A DNA stretch of 64,000 bases from Haemonchus contortus. Lineage: Eukaryota; Nematoda; Chromadorea; Rhabditida; Trichostrongylidae. Positions 59,558 through 64,000 of the stretch are shown here, one piece after another; within the stretch, counting starts at the first letter, position 1, and every line of letters starts with the position of its first letter. The notes under the pieces are model-generated. The model made no database searches, had not been told where the DNA came from, and was given only the letters and a program-made list of their open reading frames with translations. Where the stretch lies: NCBI GenBank assembly GCA_000469685.2, contig LS997565.1:1956005-2020004 (forward strand). The letters are read 5' to 3'. Position numbers and translations under genes: made by a program.

Positions 59558-60507
59558 AGTGGGTAGTAGGTACTACCCGAATCACTGACACAACCTGACT
59601 CAATCGCAATAGGGTGTTCGAGGATCTTCAGCCTCCTTTTTTTGGACAAATCCAGCATTTTCGGTCTTGCTCACCACCGATTTTTACCAATTTCATCACC
59701 AAATTAGGCTATTGCAAAACCAATCCTGGGCTTTATTATCACCTATTTGCTGCTTTTTCATTTCAGATCATGGGAATTCTCACCAAAACTATAGGGTACT
59801 TCACCACATAATCCACTTTTTCACCAGGATTTTAATTTGCCACCAAAATTGGCTGGTCATTTTACGTAATTTTACGGGTCAATTCGAGGACTTTGCGGGA
59901 ATTCCAGATTTCTTTATAATAAAATGGGGCTTTTTCTACAACAATTTTTGGCTATTTCTCTATCAAATTCAGCGTTTCCAACACAAATTGATTCGAATTG
60001 CACAAATGTGCAGAGAGCATCCCCGAAGGAATGCAAAAAAGCGTGTGGGTCGACCCGCACCAGCCACGCTAGTTTCAAAATTGTCCAGACCACCAAACTG
60101 GCTCGGCTAAGTGAGTGGCCTGGTCGGTCTGGTCAAGCTTTTCCAGGGGCTTCCGGGTGGGCGGGGTCCAGTAATATGGAGTGTGGACTCGGCCGTCGAG
60201 CCGAGGTCCTCAACTGAGCCCACCCATTGTGAGTAACGTACCTGTTACTGTTCTGCTACAGGTAAAACTCATTAAGTAAGAGGGGACAGACGAGTAGAAA
60301 TTGCTTCAGGGAAAGGGGAGGTAGGAGTGGTCGAGGGCGGTCAATAATCACTGGAGAGTAGATCATTTCTAAAACAAATCCAACCAACAATCTGTAGCTG
60401 AAGGAAATGTGGGAAGTTTTCACTCCGTTTGTGAAGCGTGAGCCTTCAAATGGATCAAATCCTTGCTATGCCTTCTAGATAAAGCCGTGTTAGTTATTGA
60501 ATAACTG
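59558..60507 (+). repeat. Right arm, outer copy
   Basis: Starts 'cagtgggtagtaggtactac' and matches the left arm (55175-56050) in inverse along its length. Its last part (about 60160-60507) duplicates 59215-59557 almost exactly, except for a 13-nt insertion near 60380. Confidence 0.85.
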
Positions 60508-60595
60508 AAGCTCAAATCCCGAGTGAAGCTCAACACTGTGTTACAGTTTGTCGCTTCTATAGGTGACCCAAACATGCAAAACTCTACCGTGCAGC

Positions 60596-60926
60596 TCAGC
60601 GCAGATCTCGACAGGAGGCCAAAACTGCCCGCTCTCTAGGACGGCGCCATCCCCCACCCTGTACGAGCTCGAACTGCAGGGCTACCGCCTCTGTGGCAGT
60701 TTCGAAGCCGACTGGTGATTCTCGGACACCGGAGTCGACCACCATGGTTGAGCTCCACGAGCCTTCCGGGAAGGTGTGCTTTACCGAGCGGAGCTTTACC
60801 ATGCTCAACGCCACACCCTTCAAGGCCACATCGTGTCGCACCTCCCCTTACGTTCTCTGCCCGCGACGCATCTCACACTGCTCGATTGAAGGCAATCCTT
60901 GGATAAGAGGTGGCAGAGAAATGTAG
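60596..60926. other. GC-rich island, possible coding relic
   Basis: Base composition is clearly richer in G+C than its surroundings. Plus frames give YELELQGYRLCGSFEADW and, in another frame, MVELHEPSGKVCFTERSFTM. A minus frame (60841-60596) is open for 81 codons. Coding-like codons in shifted frames would fit a decayed gene or retroelement piece, but nothing is recognised. Confidence 0.3.
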
Positions 60927-62400
60927 AAGAAATGTTTACAATAGAATGGCCGGCTCTCGACTTGAACACATAAACTTTACTCAAAAAGTTAAGGTTGACT
61001 GTTTTTGATGATAAGGCTGCTCAACCGAGTGAGATCTTTGCTCGGCATTCAAGGAAGTAGAGACTGAGGGAGGGATATTGCCATGGGAAGAGAGAAAACT
61101 CCTAATGGTTCGGCAACTAGTGAGATCCACCGTTTTGGCTTACCGTGGATTACCCTTTACTGTCAAGTAGCTCAAAAGAGCGAATAAACCCTCAAACCAA
61201 GCTTCGATGTAAGGAAGTGTTTAAGCTTTGGAACATACTTCAAGGGTATGGAATGAAATGGTCTAGTCTCGAACCTCAACGACAGGCTACTTTGGTACAG
61301 TAACAAGTACTGGTTCGGAGAGCGCAGTTTGCTTGTGCGTCTCGGAAAATTTTTGGAGTGGAGAAAGATGGTCCAAAATGTCCATTTTACCCTAATCCGC
61401 CCACTAAAGAGACACCAATTCTTAAAAAGAGGAAACTAATTACGAAGAAAATGGGAAACTGAGGCATAGACTTTCGATCAGAGGAGGGTGCCAGCGGTAG
61501 GATTGTGAATTGTCCATACCCATCTCAGAGATTTCTACGGTGCTCAGATGGTAGCTGGGCGAAATTAAGTGCCATTTCTCGTTTCTGTTCTGCAAGATGA
61601 GCTTGAATGATGGAACTACCCAACTACATGTCGGATACGAACATAATCCTATCGGACGAAGTTGTGAGGGCACCTATTGTTCTGCGCCATCATCTGCATT
61701 TGATGGCGTTCACGATACCTCCTGAACGAGCTGTCGATTGACGCTGGAACGATCCCCCCACTTGCACACGATCGAGCTGACGTCTTAACTACTATGCTAC
61801 CTATCAGTAGCAGCACTGGGTTCCTGAGTCTGAAGATTGCCCTTTGCAATCTTTTCATTCTAGCTCAAACTGTTGATGAGAGCCTTCCCGGATTCAAAAA
61901 TCACTTCGCAACTGTGAAGGGGGGAGGGGGGGGGGGGGAGAGAAATTTGGAAATTTCAATTTCCGACATCATCGCTTCAGGGGGATAACAGAATCAAAAG
62001 ATTCTCCTTTCGAAACTGCGCGGGTGGCTCCTCCGTACAGCTTCCAAATGAAGCGTTACAATAACTAGAAGAGCAGAACTCACCTGACTTGCCATTCCCA
62101 GTTTCTACATTTCCTAATTTTTTCCCTATTCTCCTACCCCTTCAACATTTTTCGGCTTGGTCCACATTTTGATCTATCTTGGTCCTAACAGGCTACTGGA
62201 TCATAGCTAGGGCTATAAATGATCACAAAGATGTGTCCCTCCTGATCACTGACGGCACAAAAATCAGAAAGTGATTGTTTTAAGGTTCCCTCTACCTCAA
62301 TTCTCATGTATTCTTTTTCGTGGTCAACACCGCTCTTCACTGGATGGCAACATTTAGAAAAATTCCCCGTTACTACTCCAACAACAATAGATAAATTACG
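60927..62400. other. Non-coding stretch with a tRNA-like repeat head
   Basis: No supported gene. The minus strand at about 61676-61810 has an A-box-like tagcatagtagttaagacg and a B-box-like ggatcgttcc, suggesting a pol III-derived repeat. A G-rich run lies at about 61918-61938. Confidence 0.35.
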
Positions 62401-62628
62401 ATTTATTTAAATTTTCTGTTCGAGAAGGGATTTGACTGGCGTAAATGTCATGTGGGAACTACTGTGCGCAGGCAACGGCGGGAATTCGAAAATCCCATAG
62501 CAGCCACGATAGAGGTGGAAAACCTGCGAATTCCAGGTACCCTTTGTTTGAACTTGATTGCGGGACCAGACCACTATCCTGGTGAAGTGGTGATTGATGG
62601 ACGTTTAATCTGGTCAGCCCCTAATTAA
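62401..62628 (+). CDS. Possible terminal exon, unrecognised
   Basis: A plus frame without ATG is open for about 75 codons to TAA at 62626-62628. It contains FENPIAATIEVENLRIPGTL and HYPGEVVIDGRLIWSAPN. The alternating hydrophobic pattern looks like beta strands. Possible acceptors are gttcgag or cgagaag near 62424-62428. A donor-like ccag|gtaccc lies inside. No partner exons were found. Confidence 0.36.
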   Translation: MYLNFLFEKGFDWRKCHVGTTVRRQRREFENPIAATIEVENLRIPGTLCLNLIAGPDHYPGEVVIDGRLIWSAPN

Positions 62629-63664
62629 AACCTTACCGTAACTAACTGAACAGATCTAAGCCATGTTGACTAATTTGAACTGGAATCTTCTGCATGTTTC
62701 CCCTTGAATACCCTGGAAGCTTAGGCAGTCCGACTCAAGCTGAATCCGAACCAGAAACCTTCCATTCCACCGCTATCTAAGGAATCCTCAAAACACTTGT
62801 TTCAGAAGAAAAAACTTGGAAACTCCTTAAGAAGCTTAAGTTCCATTTAAGGAGCCGTCCTATTCTCTGAAGAGAGTTCCAGGAGCAGCATCACCTGTAT
62901 CACCTGTCGTCCCGTTGATCATCAACTTTCTCGAGCGGGCGCCAGTAACGTCTTCATTCGTCTCTGTCACGAGCCATAGTGGTCCAGTGAATCGTCCTCG
63001 CTTCAGGGACACGAGTTCCAACATTCTTTTCGTTCAGAGCTTTCGTGAAGAAGTCTGACCATCTCGTTGGAGGCCGTCTTGAAGTTTCAAAGCAGCATAC
63101 GGTATATTATCTGATCAGTAGAACCATTGAAGCAGGAGTCCATCGTGTCGATGGGGATACCGGAGCAAAAGCGTAGCCTAAACGTTTTGCACGGACTCTC
63201 AACCGATGGAGATGTCAACTCCTATTATCGAAAAAATAATGAGGAGGAGGTAATGCAATGTTGAATGTTTTGCTCACACTCGTATGCTCCAGGGATCGGA
63301 TTCCAAAAGGGGGACGATTAAGCCTGAAGACTTTCGAACTTTACATTGATCTCAACTTCTGATTTTTTACATCGTTACCGGAAGCCAATCTAGTTGTTGT
63401 TTATGTCTCGACATTGATGTTTTCATTTGTTTTTGCGGAAATTGATGACTGAGTCGTTGTATAATTACTATTTATACAGTCACAAGGCGGCTAGGCACGC
63501 TATTGCGCGCGCTAGGGCTCTAGCCATTAGGGACGAAACCATGTGCTTCTGATTTTCATTACAGAACTTTATCATCTGAGCCTCTTCCCTGACACCTCTG
63601 TAGCGGCCATCGTTTTTTGGGAAGTGAGATGGGGCCGTGTGTGGCCATAAAGAGTACTTAATAA
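62629..63664. other. Non-coding stretch
   Basis: No supported gene or repeat is seen. Confidence 0.35.
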
Positions 63665-64000
63665 TCTCAATGTAAGCCCACTCTAGTGCCAATCCCGCCC
63701 ACTTGTGGAATCTGACCACATTTGTTCTGCTAAATTTTACCATTTTTCCCGCATCCCACAACGTTTCTAAATAGCTTTAAAATTTTGATCTAAGCCCCGC
63801 CCACTTAGTGCCAATCCCGCCCACTTCTGGGATTTGACCTTATTTGTTCTTTTACACCTTAATACCTTTTTGCTGCATCCCAGAACGTTTCTGAATAGAG
63901 TTATAAATTTTTGATCTAAGCTCCGCCCACTTTGGTGCCAGCCCCGCCCACTTCGAGGGTTTGGCCACATTTGTTCTTTTGCACCTTAATACCTTTTTGC
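63665..64000. repeat. Tandem satellite, about 120-130 bp units, running off the window
   Basis: Nearly three units, each with 'gcccactt.gtgccaa/gcccc', 'cccgcccactt', 'catttgttctttt', 'cttaatacctttttgc' and 'catcccagaacgtttctgaa'. The first unit is the most diverged. The CCGCCCACTT motif occurs twice per unit. Confidence 0.88.

Larger units (their letters stand above)
55175..60507. mobile_element. Foldback-type inverted-repeat complex (about 5.3 kb)
   Basis: The left arm (55175 to about 56640) is the reverse complement of blocks on the right. 56060-56460 matches about 57570-57960. 55175-56050 matches 59560-60400 closely, and about 57950-59460 more loosely. Arms contain many degenerate units of the type cttttccaccaaatttt-gg. 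Between the arms is a loop of about 0.5 kb. Long repetitive arms around a small unique centre recall foldback transposons. No transposase is recognised. The 227-codon minus frame at 55318-56001 and the 147-codon frame at 59667-60110 are arm sequence read through, not genes. Confidence 0.82.

Noticed and set aside
59667..60110. 147-codon plus-strand open frame
   Set aside because: The mirror image of the left-arm frame in the outer right arm; repeat-derived.
1..64000. CRISPR arrays, bacterial operons, ribosome-binding sites, rRNA genes
   Set aside because: None seen. The sequence is eukaryotic, and the only regular short repeat (24 bp near 58.6 kb) has no spacers.

Overview
This window looks like repeat-rich, intron-rich nuclear DNA from a nematode. 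Four things point that way: short introns with TTTCAG-type acceptors (49 and 58 nt where I can define them), a decayed Tc3-like Tc1/mariner transposon that carries a nematode-size intron, eukaryotic tRNA genes, and AATAAA poly(A) signals. No translated stretch exceeds about 230 codons, and the longest ones lie inside repeats, so coding sequence had to be rebuilt exon by exon. The species is not identifiable from sequence alone. The low gene density, introns up to 8 kb and SINE load would fit a larger, repeat-rich nematode genome (inference).

Layout. Positions 65-895 (+) are the last three recognisable exons of an SLC26/SulP anion transporter (C-terminal STAS domain). A convergent gene on the minus strand ends at 1777, and its last two exons lie at 1777-1880 and 1942-2043. 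Between the two gene ends is an 18-bp perfect inverted repeat (1525-1570). Positions 5846-7428 are a complete but dead Tc3-like transposon flanked by TA. From about 7.4 to 33 kb I see mostly intergenic or intronic DNA: two tRNA genes (Lys at 15275-15347 minus, Met at 28601-28673 plus), dispersed tRNA-derived SINE copies, degenerate tandem repeats and a few weak exon candidates.

Positions 33373-53901 (+) hold the main gene. At least eleven short exons with matching splice phases encode a proline-rich, largely disordered protein of more than 450 residues. It has a PAM2-like N-terminal motif, a basic cluster and a C-terminal CaaX box (CVLM). I cannot assign it to a named family. One internal exon (39960-40177) appears to need a 1-base frame change. 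An 8.1-kb intron (44231-52347) holds SINE copies.

Positions 54423-54800 contain a tandemly duplicated tRNA-Gly(CCC) locus whose second copy has changed to anticodon CCT and lost its T-stem. Positions 55175-60507 are a large foldback-type inverted-repeat complex made of degenerate short tandem units, including a 24-bp minisatellite, with a unique central loop. Positions 60.5-63.6 kb contain little that I can support apart from two weak coding candidates. The window ends inside a satellite of roughly 120-130 bp units (63665-64000).

The genes do not form an operon or an obvious functional module. What stands out is the density of RNA-derived and inverted repeats, and the unrecognised CaaX/PAM2-like gene.
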